NCBI RefSeq assembly: GCF_019393635.1
Contig: NC_057867.1
Location: 1,072,527 to 1,136,526, forward strand
Length of the DNA: 64,000 nucleotides
Direction of reading: 5' to 3'
Source of the DNA: Dromiciops gliroides
Taxonomy: Eukaryota > Chordata > Mammalia > Microbiotheria > Microbiotheriidae
The translations under genes were made by a program, and so were the position numbers. The notes below the pieces were generated by a model. It searched no databases. It worked only from the letters and a program-made list of their open reading frames with translations, and had not been told where the DNA came from. Below are positions 1 to 10,975 of this stretch, piece after piece (position 1 is the first letter of the stretch; each line of letters opens with the position of its first letter).

Positions 1-112
1 ATGGGTCAGACGTGGGGTCAGAGTCTAACCAGTGTGTTAGCGCAGGCTCATTTAGCTGCTCTCCTCACTGGGCCTGTCGCTGAGCCCTGTCACCATTTGT
101 TCTTGGCTCCAG
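1..112 (+). other. TBC1D25: TBC1D25 intron, 3' part
   Basis: Non-coding sequence ending in a pyrimidine-rich stretch and a CAG acceptor at 110-112, directly before the last TBC1D25 exon. The upstream exons lie outside the window. Confidence 0.8.
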
Positions 113-1585
113 GTAGTGTGGCGGTACTTGCTGAATGTGTACCCCGATGGTCTGACGGGCCAGGAGCGGATGGACTACATGAAACGGAAGACCGTGGAGT
201 ACAACCAGCTGAAGAGTGAGTGGCAGCAGCGAGCCAGTGCCGAAGACTTGGAGTTCATTCGCAGCAATGTCCTCAAGGACGTGCTGCGCACAGACCGGGC
301 TCACCCCTACTATGCAGGGCCTGAGGACAACCCCCACCTCATCGCTCTGCATGACCTGCTCACCACGTACGCTGTCACTCACCCCCAGATCTCTTACTGC
401 CAGGGCATGAGCGACATTGCCTCCCCCATCCTGGCTGTCATGGATAATGAGGGCCATGCCTTTATCTGCTTCTGTGGCATCATGAAGCGCCTGGAGGCCA
501 ACTTCCGCGTTGATGGGGAGGCCATGTCCGTCAAGTTCTCCCACCTGAAGCTCCTGCTCCAGTACTCTGACCCAGAATTCTATAGCTACCTCCTCTCCAC
601 TGGGGCCGACGACCTCTTCTTTTGCTACCGTTGGCTGCTGCTTGAGCTCAAGCGGGAGTTTGCCTTTGAAGATGCTCTGAGGATGCTGGAGGTGACTTGG
701 AGCTCCTTGCCCCCAGACCCACCTGAGAAAGAGGTAGAGCTTGTGGGCGTTCCTGCCCCAGCCCGAGATGGCGAGCAGCCTGTGCGCCAGAGGCACATGC
801 TGAGGCCCACATACTATGCCTTGGATGAGGCCGGAGACAAGGTGCTGCAGCCAAGGGCAGAGAAGGAAGACAGCCTGGGAATGGAGGACAGTGAGGAGAC
901 AGGCTTTAGGGGAAGGCCCGTAGCCAGACAGGCTAGTGTTGGGGACCATCAGCCTGGCAGAGCCCAGGCTGGGGAGGACAGCCAGTGGGGCATCCCTCCA
1001 CAGCTGCTGGAACAGTTGGCAGTGGAGGAGGGGGCCATGCCACCCAGCATGGTCGTTCCCTTGGCACTACCTCTTCACATGACCAAGTCCTTCTCAGCCC
1101 CTTCCCTGGCACCTTTCTCCCCATCAGCAGCTCCAGCCCCACTGTCTGCAGAGCCCGGCCAGGTCGGGGAGGAGAGCAGCAGCAGCCGAACCCCTTCAGA
1201 CAAAGGTGGCCCTCTGGGGAAGAGCCTATCTTCCCCCTGTTCGTCATCACTCCTGCCAACACTGCCACCTGCTGGGGCAGCTGTGAGCCTCCCTCCGCCC
1301 CAGGAGTTTGGCCGGGGGAATCCCTTCATGCTCTTCTTGTGCTTAGCTATACTGCTTGAGCACCGGGACCACATCATGAAGCGGAGTATGGACTACAATG
1401 AATTGGCCATGCACTTTGACCGGCTGGTGCGGAGGCACCACCTTGGGAAGGTTCTGCACCGGGCTAAGACACTGTTCGCTGACTACCTGCAGTCTGAGGT
1501 GTGGGACTCTGAGGAAGGTGATGAGGCTGCGGCAGATTCGCCACCACCTGCCGTCCCCAGCACCAGCACAGCCACAACCTCCTGA
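113..1585 (+). CDS. TBC1D25: TBC1D25 (OATL1), last coding exon, 5' partial
   Basis: TBC-domain GTPase-activating protein. The family member in human acts on Rab proteins (Rab33B is reported) and on autophagosome maturation. The exon opens in frame at 113 with VVWRYLLNVYPDG, matching the human protein, and runs without a stop to TGA at 1583-1585. TBC fingerprints are visible: the arginine finger in VLKDVLRTDR (about 269-298) and the glutamine finger in SYCQGMSD (about 392-415). After the TBC core a Ser/Pro-rich linker (about 740-1290) is poorly conserved with human. Conservation resumes at PPPQEFGRGNPFMLFLCLA (about 1291-1350), which closes the TBC fold, and continues to SEVWDSEEGDE. The N-terminal region, including the reported LC3-interacting part, is outside the window. 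The reading frame is intact; identity is very secure. Confidence 0.97.
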   Translation, partial: VVWRYLLNVYPDGLTGQERMDYMKRKTVEYNQLKSEWQQRASAEDLEFIRSNVLKDVLRTDRAHPYYAGPEDNPHLIALHDLLTTYAVTHPQISYCQGMSDIASPILAVMDNEGHAFICFCGIMKRLEANFRVDGEAMSVKFSHLKLLLQYSDPEFYSYLLSTGADDLFFCYRWLLLELKREFAFEDALRMLEVTWSSLPPDPPEKEVELVGVPAPARDGEQPVRQRHMLRPTYYALDEAGDKVLQPRAEKEDSLGMEDSEETGFRGRPVARQASVGDHQPGRAQAGEDSQWGIPPQLLEQLAVEEGAMPPSMVVPLALPLHMTKSFSAPSLAPFSPSAAPAPLSAEPGQVGEESSSSRTPSDKGGPLGKSLSSPCSSSLLPTLPPAGAAVSLPPPQEFGRGNPFMLFLCLAILLEHRDHIMKRSMDYNELAMHFDRLVRRHHLGKVLHRAKTLFADYLQSEVWDSEEGDEAAADSPPPAVPSTSTATTS

Positions 1586-2275
1586 CCCCAGGAACCTTCT
1601 TCCCTCCCCAGTCTCCCCTCCCTCTCCGTCTTCTCTGTTCCAGCTGCTGCCAAGAAAGGGGATCCTGGGGGAACAAGCCGCCAGCTACCTCCCTCTGCCT
1701 CTGTCTCTGCGTTCCCCTCATATGCCCACCTCCCAAGGAAGGAAGATGATGTCTTCAGCTCTTGGTCTGCCTCCCAGCAGCTCTTGAGTCTTCCACATGT
1801 CCACCCCCAGGAGTTGCCCCCAGTCGAGAGGCTTTGCCCACTGCTGCTTTAGGAGATGGATAAAGCCGAAGGAAGCCTCTAGGCCCCCTCTTTGCTTTGA
1901 GGGGTGTTTGGTCATGGTATTTCAATGCCTTCTTCTGACTCGGCAAACACTCTTGGGGAGTGGGTTTCCTGGGCCCTGCATCTCTGTTTACATTCTCCCC
2001 GGAGACTGGCTCACCCACATCCCAGTGATGGAAGATGAGGGTGCTAGCTAGCCAAGGGAGGCAGGCCTGAGGGATGCCACCTTTCAGCTCCCAAGCTCAG
2101 AGGCTTTATTTCTGGGGAATTGGATGGGGAAGCCCTGGGGTGGGTTCTCAGGCTGCCACCCTCCATCCTACTCCACCAGAGACCCTAAGTCTGTCCGTTG
2201 TCCCATCCACTGGGGAGGCATTCCCTGGAATCAGCTGCTTTATTGTGTGAACAATAAACACCTGCCAACTTCCAA
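1586..2275 (+). other. TBC1D25: TBC1D25 3' UTR
   Basis: Sequence between the TBC1D25 stop codon and the poly(A) signal. It is free of recognisable SINE or L1 sequence, unlike the DNA that follows. The exact cleavage site was not identified; it is placed about 17 bases after the signal. Confidence 0.75.
2253..2258 (+). terminator. TBC1D25: AATAAA poly(A) signal of TBC1D25
   Basis: Canonical AATAAA about 670 bases after the TBC1D25 stop codon, in GAACAATAAACACC, with T-rich sequence 40-50 bases downstream. Confidence 0.8.
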
Positions 2276-2985
2276 GGCCTGGCTTCCTGTTCCTTTTTTA
2301 AACAAAGGTTCAAAGTGCCTCCTTGGGAGGGCGAGGGGCCTCATTCTCCAGGGGCCTGCCTGCCTGGGAACAAGTCCTCCGCCTTGTTTTCATTGAGTTG
2401 GGGGCCAGCACCACTTGTTGCCTTAGTGCAGTAAAGTGCACTTCCATGTAAGGGGGTGGGGGGGGAGGTATGTTTGCTGGAATGTCTTCCAAACTCTCTG
2501 GACCCCTGGAGGCAAACATTCCACTTCATTGGCAGGTGGGATTCTGAGAGAGTGGAGCAGAATTTGGAGAAGGCTCTTCCACATGAGTGCAGTTTTGGGA
2601 GGTGAAAAACCCCAACATTTGTTCAGCCCGATCATGTAACATGCCCTGTGCTGAGCATGTTGGGGGGGCCCGGGAGGCAGCCAAGACACCAAACATTTGG
2701 GTTATGCACATTGGAAGCAGAGTTTGAGTGAAGAGTAGGCCACAACAGTGAGTTAGGTGGCTTAGGAGCCACATTTGAACAGATACAGTAACAGATCAAA
2801 CCCTGTGTGAAGGGGAGGGGCTTGTGCACACAGGGAGTGGGGAGATAGATTTACTCTCTGATCAAAGGCCCAGAACTGCTGCATGGCAGCTATTATGTTG
2901 TCTGTGTAGCAATGGGGTCTATCAAAATGAACCAGCATGAAGAATGTGGGATTAGAATGATGCTGAAGGAGCAAGTTTTCAGCAG
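2276..2985. other. Intergenic, no gene seen
   Basis: No exon-like frame, RNA gene or recognisable young repeat was found here. A G-rich run lies at about 2451-2467. Confidence 0.5.
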
Positions 2986-2989
2986 CCAC

Positions 2990-3052
2990 CAATTCTTAGT
3001 ACCATGCCTGGCACACAATAGGTACTTAATAAATGTTTATTGACTGACTGGG
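2990..3052 (+). repeat. Old L2/MIR3-type 3' tail
   Basis: Reads CCTGGCACACAATAGGTACT followed by AATAAATGTTTATTGACTGA, the typical 3' end of ancient L2/MIR3 elements. Only the tail is recognisable. Confidence 0.6.
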
Positions 3053-3365
3053 ACAGGGTGCCAGATAACAGGAGACAAACCCAGGAGAGAGGAATCATGG
3101 GCGCCTTTGTCTACCTAGCTCACCTTCAAGTAGCTTTTGTTAGGAGGCAGGGGGGGGAATGACAGCATTCCACAGACAAAGACAAAGTAATTTGAGGAAG
3201 GAGAAAGTAGTAACAGAGAGACTGAGCTGGCAGTGGGACAAATTCAAGGGGGAGAAAGATTTGAGAGCTACAGATGTGAAGATGATAATCCAACACACTA
3301 CTGGCTCCAGGGAAATCCCCTCATCTCACTTGAGGAAGAGAAGGGTTTTTTTTTCTTGTTTTGGT

Positions 3366-3493
3366 TTTTTTTTGTGTGGGGCAATGAGGATTAAGTGACT
3401 TGCCCAGGGTCACACAGCTAGTAAGTGTCAAGTGTCTGAGGCCGGATTTGAACTCAGGTCCTCCTGAATCCAGGCCTGGTGCTTTATCCACAG
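3366..3493 (-). mobile_element. MIR-related SINE (WSINE1/Mar type), 5' truncated
   Basis: First of about 45 copies. The family reads, in its own sense, GGGGCAGCTAGGTGG, then a tRNA-like head, the CORE segment with CTAGCTGTGTGACC and CTGGGCAAGTCACTTAACC, and an A-rich tail; full length is about 140-150 bp. The CORE segment is shared with MIR. The subfamily cannot be fixed by eye. This copy lies on the minus strand (T-tail at 3366) and stops before the GGGGC head. Confidence 0.9.
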
Positions 3494-3781
3494 CCCTATC
3501 ATTTTGATGTGATGACATGGCAGGGCCTTTGGTTGAGATTATCTCCCTCCTGTTCCTCCAAATGTAGGGTGAAAAATGAGAATCACTTGCTAGGTGACCT
3601 GTGTTTGCCAAGGGAAGCTGTGTCTCCAGTTCCTGGTTTTACCTTTCTCTTCCCTTTTCTGAGATGAACAAGTCAGAGACTAGAGTTCCTGAAAATGGAC
3701 ATTTTTGACCCTGAGGATTACCTCATGGATAGTCCTGAGATCAAGACTCAGGTGTGAGCCTCCCAGAGGGAGATTTCCTTA

Positions 3782-3785
<4 letters not shown>

Positions 3786-3838
<53 letters not shown>
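3786..3838. repeat. (GT)n microsatellite
   Basis: About 26 uninterrupted GT units. Confidence 0.97.
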
Positions 3839-3839
<1 letters not shown>

Positions 3840-4034
3840 CAACCCTAGTCTGACTGAGATAAAAGTAAAATTGCCCCCATGCCTTCCTCCATGTTTATAT
3901 ATACTTCTCACATAACTCACTTCTGAGAAATTCTAAGATCCATCCCCTCCTTCCTCTTCCTTAAGTGTCTTACTCCTCCTACCCTCCTTTCTCTTTCTCC
4001 CCCGAGGGGACACTTGTTTCTTCTCCCTCTAGTA

Positions 4035-4275
4035 GAATATTGCCAGGTCAGTTGTTTTTCCAATGTTTTCCACAATTTCTTCTATTTTCTCATTCTTTTG
4101 ACTTTGTTTGATTGTTTCTTGATGTCTTGTAGTCATTAGCTTTCAGTTTCCCAATTCTAATTTTTAAGGAATTATTTTCCTCAGTGAGCTTTTGTAGCTC
4201 TTTTTTTGGTCAATTCTACTTTTTAAGGAGTTATTTTCTTCATAAAATTTTTGTATCTATTTTTGATTTATTGTG
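4035..4275 (-). mobile_element. L1 ORF1 coiled-coil fragment
   Basis: Matches, on the minus strand, the ORF1 section seen better at 40.7-42.7 kb: blocks such as AGTCATTAGCTTTCAGTTTC and AATTTTTAAGGAATTATTTTC recur there. It is a short and diverged piece. Confidence 0.6.
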
Positions 4276-4625
4276 AAAAGTGCTTTAAGATTAGATCCAA
4301 ACCTAATTTCTAGAAGTACTAGGAAATTTATGTTTTGGAGTATGTTCAGCCCTCCTTTATCTGGTTTAAATAAGGAATGAATTTATGAGATATCTATTCC
4401 CCTCAACCTTCCTTCATGTTATATACTCCTCTCTCATGTTCCATTTATGCAAAATAGTAAATTACTCTCTTTTTTCTTATTAGATTCCTACCCCCACCCT
4501 CACCTTTCATTTCCTCTCTTAAAACTGACAAAACAGAACAAAACTATACCTTGGCCCCTGTGCTCATTTAACCTTTAAAGATATTAGAATTCTAAAGGGA
4601 ACCCTGCTTTGTATCAACTATCTCT

Positions 4626-4776
4626 TTTTTATTTTATTTTTCTTGGGGCAGTGAGGGTTAGTGACTTGCCCAGGGTCACATAGCTAATAAGTGTCAAGTG
4701 TCTGAGGTTGGATTTGAACTCTGGTCTTCCTGAATCCATGATCGGTGCTTTATCCACTGTGCCACCTAGCTGCCCC
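4626..4776 (-). mobile_element. MIR-related SINE
   Basis: Near full-length minus-strand copy ending CTAGCTGCCCC, with a few internal changes and a T-rich tail. Confidence 0.9.
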
Positions 4777-4786
4777 TCTTTTTTAT

Positions 4787-5260
4787 TTTTAAATAATGTT
4801 TTATTTTATTTTTTTCTAATTACATGTAAAGATAGTTTTCAACATTCATTTTTTTTTTTTTAGTGAGGCAATTGGGGTTAAGTGACTTGCCCAGGGTCAC
4901 ACAGCTAGTAAGTGTTAAGTGTCTGAGGCCGGATTTGAACTCAGGTACTCCTGACTCCAGGGCCGGTGCTCTACCCACAACATTTCACTTTTGTAAGACT
5001 TTGAGTTCCAAATTTTTCTCCCTCCCTTTCTTCCCTTCCCCCTCTCAAAGCCAGCAAGCAATCTGATATAGGTTATATGTGTACAATCATGTTAAACATA
5101 TTTCCACATTAGTCATGTTGTAAAGGAAGAATCACAACAAAAGGGAAAAAAAACACAAGAAAGAAGAAAAAACAACAACAAAAGTGAAAATAATACTCTT
5201 TGATCTGCTTTCAGACTCCATAGTTCTTTTTCTGTATATGGAGGGCATTTCCCATCATGA
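4787..5260 (-). mobile_element. L1 3' end
   Basis: Minus-strand L1 3' UTR. It has ATTACATGTAAAGATAGTTT after a T-rich tail, a pyrimidine tract with CTCCCTCC, and ATCTGATATAGGTTATATG. A SINE (4849-4977) sits inside it. Confidence 0.75.
4849..4977 (-). mobile_element. MIR-related SINE, 5' truncated
   Basis: Inserted in the L1 3' UTR at 4787-5260. It lacks the last part of the head (stops at CTCTACCCAC). CAACATTCATTT before it and CAACATTTCACTTT after it look like a target duplication. Confidence 0.88.
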
Positions 5261-5284
5261 GTTTTTTGTTTATTATTATTATTA

Positions 5285-6190
5285 TTATTATTTGTAGGTT
5301 TAGAATTTTATTTTCCAAATTACATGTAAAAACAAATTTTGACCTCAATTTTTTTTTTTGCGGGTCAATGGGGGTTAAGTGACTTGCCCAGGGTCACACA
5401 GCTAGTAAATGTCAAGTGTCTAAGGCCAGATTTGAACTCAGTTCCTCCTGAATCCAGGGCTGGTGCTTTATCCACTGTACCACCTACCTGCCCCCCATGA
5501 CCTCAATTTTTTAAAACTTTGTGTTCCAACTTCTCTTCCTCCCTCCCTTCCCACCCCCAACCCAAGAACTCAAACAATTCAATATAAGTTATACATGAGT
5601 AGTCATGGAAAACATCTCCATATTAGATAGGTTGTGAGAGAAAACAGATAAAAACAAAACTTCATATTAAGGAATTGTCCAAAAAAATGTATTTCAATCT
5701 GTTTTCAGATCCATCGTGAGTCTTGTGGCATTGTCTTGGATCATTGTATTGCTGAGAAGAGCTAAGTCTATCACTGTTGATCACCACACAGTGTTGTTGA
5801 AACTGTGTACAATGTTCTCTTGGTTCTGCTCATTTCACTCAGCATCAATTCATATAAGTCTTTACAGGTTTTTTTTTTTTTCTGAAATCTATCTACTTAT
5901 CATTTCTTACAGCACAATAGTATTCCATTACATTCATTTGCCACAACTTGTGTAGCAAATTCTTTGCTACCACAAAGAAAGCTGCTATAAATATTTTTGT
6001 ACATGTGGGTCCTTTTCCCTTTTCTATGATCTCTTTGGGATACAGACCTAGTATTGGTATTGCTGGGTCAAAGGGTATGCACAGTTTTATAGCCTTTTGG
6101 GCATGGTTCCAAATTGCTCTCCAGAATGGTTGGATCAGTTCACAGCTCCCCCAGCAGTGCATTAATGTTCCAATTTTCTCAGCTAGAATA
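5285..6190 (-). mobile_element. L1 3' part with ORF2 C-terminus
   Basis: Minus-strand L1. Near 5893-6216 a frame reads [18 protein letters not shown] and [19 protein letters not shown], the C-terminal region of L1 ORF2p, then the 3' UTR down to about 5290. It is interrupted by a SINE at 5351-5496. It is older than the L1s at 37-42 kb, judging by differences from them. Confidence 0.8.
5351..5496 (-). mobile_element. MIR-related SINE
   Basis: Full-length minus copy nested in L1. The flanks GACCTCAATTTTTT on both sides form the target-site duplication. Confidence 0.92.
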
Positions 6191-6484
6191 AAGAATTCAA
6201 GTACCAAAAAGAACAATCAGGATAACAAAAAAATTATACTGCAACTACTATAGAAGAGAGAAAATCTTGGAATATGATATTCCAAAAGGCATTTTTCAAA
6301 TTTCAAATTGATCTTCAAATCAAGAACAACCTATCCTGTAGAATTAAGTATAATTTTCATCAGTGGGTGGGGAAGAGATGAACAAAATACCAAAACTGAA
6401 TAGAAACTGAAATGCAAACTCAGCAGTCAAGAGAAACCTAGAAAAGGAAGAGATTAAATGATAATGAAGTCCTCCCATGCTTCT

Positions 6485-6735
6485 CTGTGTTCATCGTGTT
6501 CATCATTTCTTACAGCACAGTGAGATTCTATTCCACTCACGGACCATTTTGTTAAGTTATTTCTCAATGGATGGGCATCAACTTTGTAGTTCGTTGCTGC
6601 CACAGAAAGTACTGCTTATAAACATCTTAGCCTTTTGTATTTCTCTTAGTTGTATATATATCTTGGACCAGATCCTTTTAGAGATATTTGATACGTCATC
6701 CTCTAATTGAGAAATGGTCAAAGGATATGAACAGG
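6485..6735. mobile_element. L1 fragment, possibly 5'-inverted
   Basis: 6485-6690 reads as minus-strand L1 ORF2 end (ATTTCTTACAGCACA, TTTCTCAATGGATGGGCATC). 6700-6735 reads as plus-strand L1 (GAGAAATGGTCAAAGGATAT). Head-to-head pieces like this are typical of twin priming. It abuts an LTR piece at 6736. Confidence 0.55.
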
Positions 6736-7065
6736 GGTGTCTCAGGTTGGGTGAAGCATGGAGCATCTCCGCTAAGTGGTCATAAGATGCTTAACTGCCC
6801 ATGTTGGAAAACAGAATGGTCTGGAGGTACAAAAAATAAGTTTGGGGGGGCGGCTTTCCATGTAATTGAGTCACTCCGCCACACTGGGCTTGGTCACCAT
6901 ACCAAGGGAAAATAAGGATGGAGGGCCTCTAGTTAGCTTCCTAGGATTAAGCAAGTGAACTGACAACCTAATGTACAGAACTTATAATCACTACTTGCAT
7001 GGAATCATATCAAATTGCTTAATATCAATTGGAATAGAGAAGTGCTCCAAATGAATCATTTTTCA
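6736..7065 (-). mobile_element. Partial 3' LTR of the ERV1-like element
   Basis: About 330 bp alignable with 16190-16850. Shared blocks include GGGTGAAGCATGGAGCATCT, GGCCTCTAGTTAGCTTCCTA and GGATTAAGCAAGTGAACT. It is bounded inside by a purine tract on the minus strand (AGTGGGGGAATG, 7066-7077), as expected for a polypurine tract. The R-U5 side is absent; an L1 piece abuts it at 6735. Confidence 0.6.
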
Positions 7066-7381
7066 CATTCCCCCACTTTGATCCACAGAAAGACCCCAGT
7101 CTTTCTTTGGATCATTACAGTCCAAAGGCCTAGAGGTGCAGTTCTCTATGGGTGATGAAAAATCAGGGTGGGGGTGGGGGTTAGGATTAGGATCCATTTA
7201 ATTAGTCCATCATATCTTAAAGTTCAAATGTCCCATCTCATACAGTTGTCTACTTTCTGAAACATCCTCTGATGCAGTCCTGTGGTCCTCAGAGACCTTT
7301 CCTCTTAGGTGTACTAGAACGAAGGGGGCTTCAGATAAGCTTCTAGTGGATTTGCTCCTCTAGTTCAGAGCTCCCCTTCTC

Positions 7382-7530
7382 TTTTTTTTTTTTGGGTGGG
7401 GCAATGGGGGTTAAATGACTTGCCCAGGGTCACACAGCTAGTAAGTGTCCCATGTCTGAGGGTGGATTTGAACTCAGGTCCTCCTGAATCCAGGGCTGGT
7501 GCTTTATCCATTGCGCTACCTAGCTGCCCC
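7382..7530 (-). mobile_element. MIR-related SINE
   Basis: Full-length minus copy. CTCCCCTTCTCTTTT flanks both sides as target duplication. Confidence 0.93.
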
Positions 7531-8035
7531 TCCCCTTCTCTTTTAAAAATCACTGACAAAATAGATTTTAATACAATTCTAGTTTGCTATTACAATAACC
7601 AGGTCAGGTAGTAAGAGCTAGCTCAAACCTTAATAGCACTAATATGAACATCACTAGACCAGAGAATTTACATTTTTAGGTTGGCAAGTTCAAATAACAA
7701 CTGAAAAAATTTTAAATTCTGAACCCAAATTTTATATTTGGTATATATCATTACCTAATCTTGGTACAACTATTTATTAAAAAAACAACTGAAAAAATTT
7801 CACTCAAGCTATTTTCTTTTAGCTTCTCATCTCCCCTTAGCCTCCTAAGATTCTGAGACTCTGCTAGGGAATTATTAACAAAACACTTTTTATATGATGA
7901 CCTCTGATACAAAAATAAATTCATTTAAAAGTTGCCAGAATAACTGCAATTGTCAGGAAAAAATTCTGGAATGGGATGTATTAGTACACTGAGTAGTTCA
8001 TTTCAAGACAGTGAAGATCAAATAAGTTGTTTTGT

Positions 8036-8183
8036 GTTTTTTTTTTTGGTGAGGCAATGGGGGTTAAGTGACTTGCCCAGGGTCACACAGCTAGTAAGTA
8101 TCAAGTGTCTGAGGCTGGATTTGAACTCAGGTCCTCCTGACTCCAGGGTCGGTGTTCTATCCACTGTGCCACTTAGCTGCCCC
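8036..8183 (-). mobile_element. MIR-related SINE
   Basis: Full-length minus copy. TCAAATAAGTT precedes and follows it. Confidence 0.93.
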
Positions 8184-9126
8184 TCAAATAAGTTATTGAT
8201 AATAAAATGTTTGCCTTTCAAGACATGTTCAACATCCAGATGGTAATTGTAAAGCCAAATAAAATTGGCTTTTCCCATTTAGTCTAACATTTTCTTCAAA
8301 TCAAAACTGAAGATATTTCTGTTTTAGGTTTAATAATTCATAGAACAACAATTTGGTCCATAAACTGTTCGTTCAATATCGAATCATTCTCACATTAATT
8401 TTAGGAAGGACTAAAATGTTAAGCTAAATACATCAAATCTTATATCAGCATTTTATTATAATAGTTCAGATGTGCCCCAGTATTAACCTATGAAATAAGG
8501 ATTTAATATTGTATTATTTATACTGATGACCTGTCATGATTATAGAAATTTGTCATAGAAAGAAAATAAGGACATTATAGAGTAAGGAAGAAATGCTTCC
8601 CTAACTTCATGTCAATTCCAGGGTAGAGTCATATAGATGGACAATTGTATTGAGCCAGGCTTTAAAAGTGGGGTATTTTCCATTCAAGAGGAAATGTCAT
8701 ACTGAGGAAATTGAGTCAGAAAAATCATACGTCAGCTCATTCCAAGAATCATTTTCCCAGCCTTCCCTATGAGAATGCCACCTGTAATTCATGGATGTCA
8801 ACCACATAGAGTTACTGGCATCACAGATCATTGGCCTAATAGGATTCCTTGATGATTATACCTGGAATCAGAACAATATCAATTACAGTCCCATGAGGTC
8901 TAACAGCAATAATTTTAGCTTTATAGCTTTAGGTGGATTCAGTTGTTAAGAATCACATATCCTCTATGTAGATGAGAAAAGTTCAAGGTCTATAATTTTA
9001 TATTTCTAGAACAAACCATGTTCTTAGGTTGGCTCTGAAGGGGCTTGTTCCTTCTAGATCTGTGTCTCAGGTGCCAAGACTTAACACAAACTCAATATAA
9101 AATAGAGCTATAAGAAGAATCATATT
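8184..9126. other. AT-rich proviral interior, unassigned
   Basis: No gene or clear repeat motif recognised. It lies where the env region of the minus-strand provirus would fall, but no env-like block could be confirmed by eye. Confidence 0.3.
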
Positions 9127-9141
9127 AAGAACACACAATTC

Positions 9142-9296
9142 GGGGCAGCTGGGTGGCGTAGTGAATAGAGCACTGGCCCTGGATTCAGGAGAACCTGAGT
9201 TCAAATCTGGCCTCAGACCCTTGACACATACTAGCTGTGTGACCCTGGGCAAGTCACTTAACCCCAATTGCCTCACCAAAACAAACAAACAAAAAT
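9142..9296 (+). mobile_element. MIR-related SINE
   Basis: Full-length plus copy, flanked by AAGAACACACAATTC (9127-9141) and AAGAATACACAATTC (9297-9311), a 15-bp target duplication with one change. Confidence 0.95.
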
Positions 9297-9395
9297 AAGA
9301 ATACACAATTCACCTGAAACCAGATAATTTTGTTGCATCATAAGGGCCTGAATTGGAAAATGAGTTTTTTGTCTCCCTTAATATTATTAGATAGA

Positions 9396-9539
9396 TTTTG
9401 GGGGGGTGGGTAATAAGGGTTGAGTGAGTTGCCCAGGGTCACACAGCTAGTAAGTGTCAAGTGTCTGAGGTCAGATTTGACCTCAGATCCTCCTGAGTCC
9501 AGGGCCGGTGCTTTATCTACTGCACCACCTAGCTGCCCC
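9396..9539 (-). mobile_element. MIR-related SINE
   Basis: Full-length minus copy. TAGATAGAT flanks both ends. Confidence 0.9.
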
Positions 9540-9756
9540 TAGATAGATGTTTCAAATGACTTTTTACATGTACAATTCTTAATCCAATTTTGAAAATTGT
9601 CACATTTTTCACTAAGTGACATTTCCCACAAATCATATGATCATAATGAATGAATGTTGTAGAGTCATTTCTTCTAAACTAAATAGCGCACCAATTATAA
9701 GGCTTCATGGTTTCTTTTATTTGAAATACAAATAACAATTCAAAATGATCCCTCAC

Positions 9757-10350
9757 TTGGTTGGTTGGTTGTTGTCCTCCGTTCTTGAAGAGGACCAAAA
9801 TGACATCACTATGTTAGAGTCAAGTTACAGTGTGTCTAATTGTGACTGACCAGGCCAATTTAAGCTCATAATGCTCCAGCACAAGTCAGGCACAAATAAT
9901 CCATGGGAACATTTGGGTTGGATTCTCTAAAGTCGCATATCTTTCGTTTCTTTTGAGCTACTTCAATTCTGCTTCACTCTTGGAGCACAGCACCTTCTCT
10001 GATAAGGGCACGACATGTTGGGTGGTCCTGTGCCCATATGTATCTCCCATGTGGTGCAATGAGTTCCAAAGTTCTTAAGAGAAACCTTGAGAGTACCCTT
10101 ATATTGATTTTGCTGACCTCCCTGTGAGCACCTGCCTTGTCTTTTAGGTAAGCATAAGTTAGGCATTCACACTGTGTGGTCAGCCCATCAGTGCTGCATT
10201 CTCTACAGTGGAGGTTGAATGCTTGGCAGTTTAGCTCAAGAAAGGACCTCAGTGTCCAGCACCTTATCTCACCAGGTGATCTTCAGAATATTCCTAAGGC
10301 AATTCAAATGGAAACAATTCAGTTTCCTGGCATAGGGCTGGTACACTGTC
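9757..10350 (-). mobile_element. Non-LTR retrotransposon 3' end (RT C-terminus)
   Basis: The minus strand encodes pieces of a non-LTR polymerase C-terminus: LNSFHLNCLRNILKITW, then MPNLCLPKRQGRCSQGGQ and KGTLKVSLKNFGTHCTTWE, resembling the LNRFHLNCLRKILKI...SQGGQKKRYKDTLKASLK consensus of a vertebrate LINE family. The strand continues into TTTTGGTCCTCTTCAAGAAC as the 3' tail. Several in-frame stops show it is dead. The clade (RTE-like or other) is not assigned. Confidence 0.65.
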
Positions 10351-10375
10351 TACCACTTTCCACCTTTGTTGTCTA

Positions 10376-10544
10376 GGGGCAGCTAGGTGGCACAGTGGAT
10401 AAAGCACGGGCCCTGGATTCAGAAGTACCTGAGTTCAAATCCAGCCTCAGACACTTGACGCTTGCTAGCTGTGTGACCCTAGGCAAGTCACTTAACCCCC
10501 ATTGCCCCGCAAAACAAACAAAAACAAAAACAACAAAAAAAAAA
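10376..10544 (+). mobile_element. MIR-related SINE
   Basis: Full-length plus copy with an A/C-rich tail. CCACCTTTGTTGTCT before and CCACCTTTGGTGTCT after form the target duplication. Confidence 0.94.
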
Positions 10545-10975
10545 CCCCACCTTTGGTGTCTACCTAATGTACCTCTCACCTGCAGCTCCAAAAAACTATA
10601 TCAATGCACAGTGGCCACACCCCAGTAAACCATCCTGGCAGATGGGCTAAACCAGGTTGAGGGTAACCAAGGGGTCCCAAACCCATTGGTGAGTTAGGGG
10701 GGTATCTACACCAAATATGTGAAGACTTCCCCTGGTGGAATGGGTGGATGAGAACAATTTGTTCCAACAGCTGTGAAGGCAGCTGAAGGAGGCACTGTGG
10801 AGTGTTTAGAGCTTGGTTAGGCATCAAAGATGCCAAAGTCTCCACTGCATCTTGAGCCATCACCAGTTGTCTTGACTCTTGACTGTGATGACTCTGGAAG
10901 AGAGAATGAGGTCGATGACTTTGTGCAACTCTGCCTCCCTTAAATCCAATCAAAGAAACATCACCTAGACCATTT
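10545..10975 (+). repeat. Unassigned marsupial repeat fragment
   Basis: Blocks such as GTGGCCACACCCCAGTAAACC and GACTTTGTGCAACTCTGCCT resemble a dispersed marsupial repeat I recall without a firm family name. No coding frame is supported. Confidence 0.3.

Noticed and set aside
65-949. 294-codon open frame on the minus strand opposite TBC1D25
   Set aside because: It overlaps a confirmed conserved exon on the other strand; no similarity, and its codon pattern is the mirror of the TBC1D25 frame.
985-1359. Second plus-strand frame inside the TBC1D25 exon
   Set aside because: Shadow frame of a GC-rich, Ser/Pro-rich linker; no start context or conservation known.
7365-7559. Recurring short proteins with SGGPEFKS...LTSCVTLGKSLNPHCP or LSDLPRVTQLVSVKCL text at many places
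   Set aside because: These are translations of the SINE in two directions; they occur wherever a SINE does and are not genes.
9142-9296. tRNA gene calls from SINE heads
   Set aside because: The tRNA-like heads are diverged, carry the CORE and A-tail, and show target duplications; they are SINEs.
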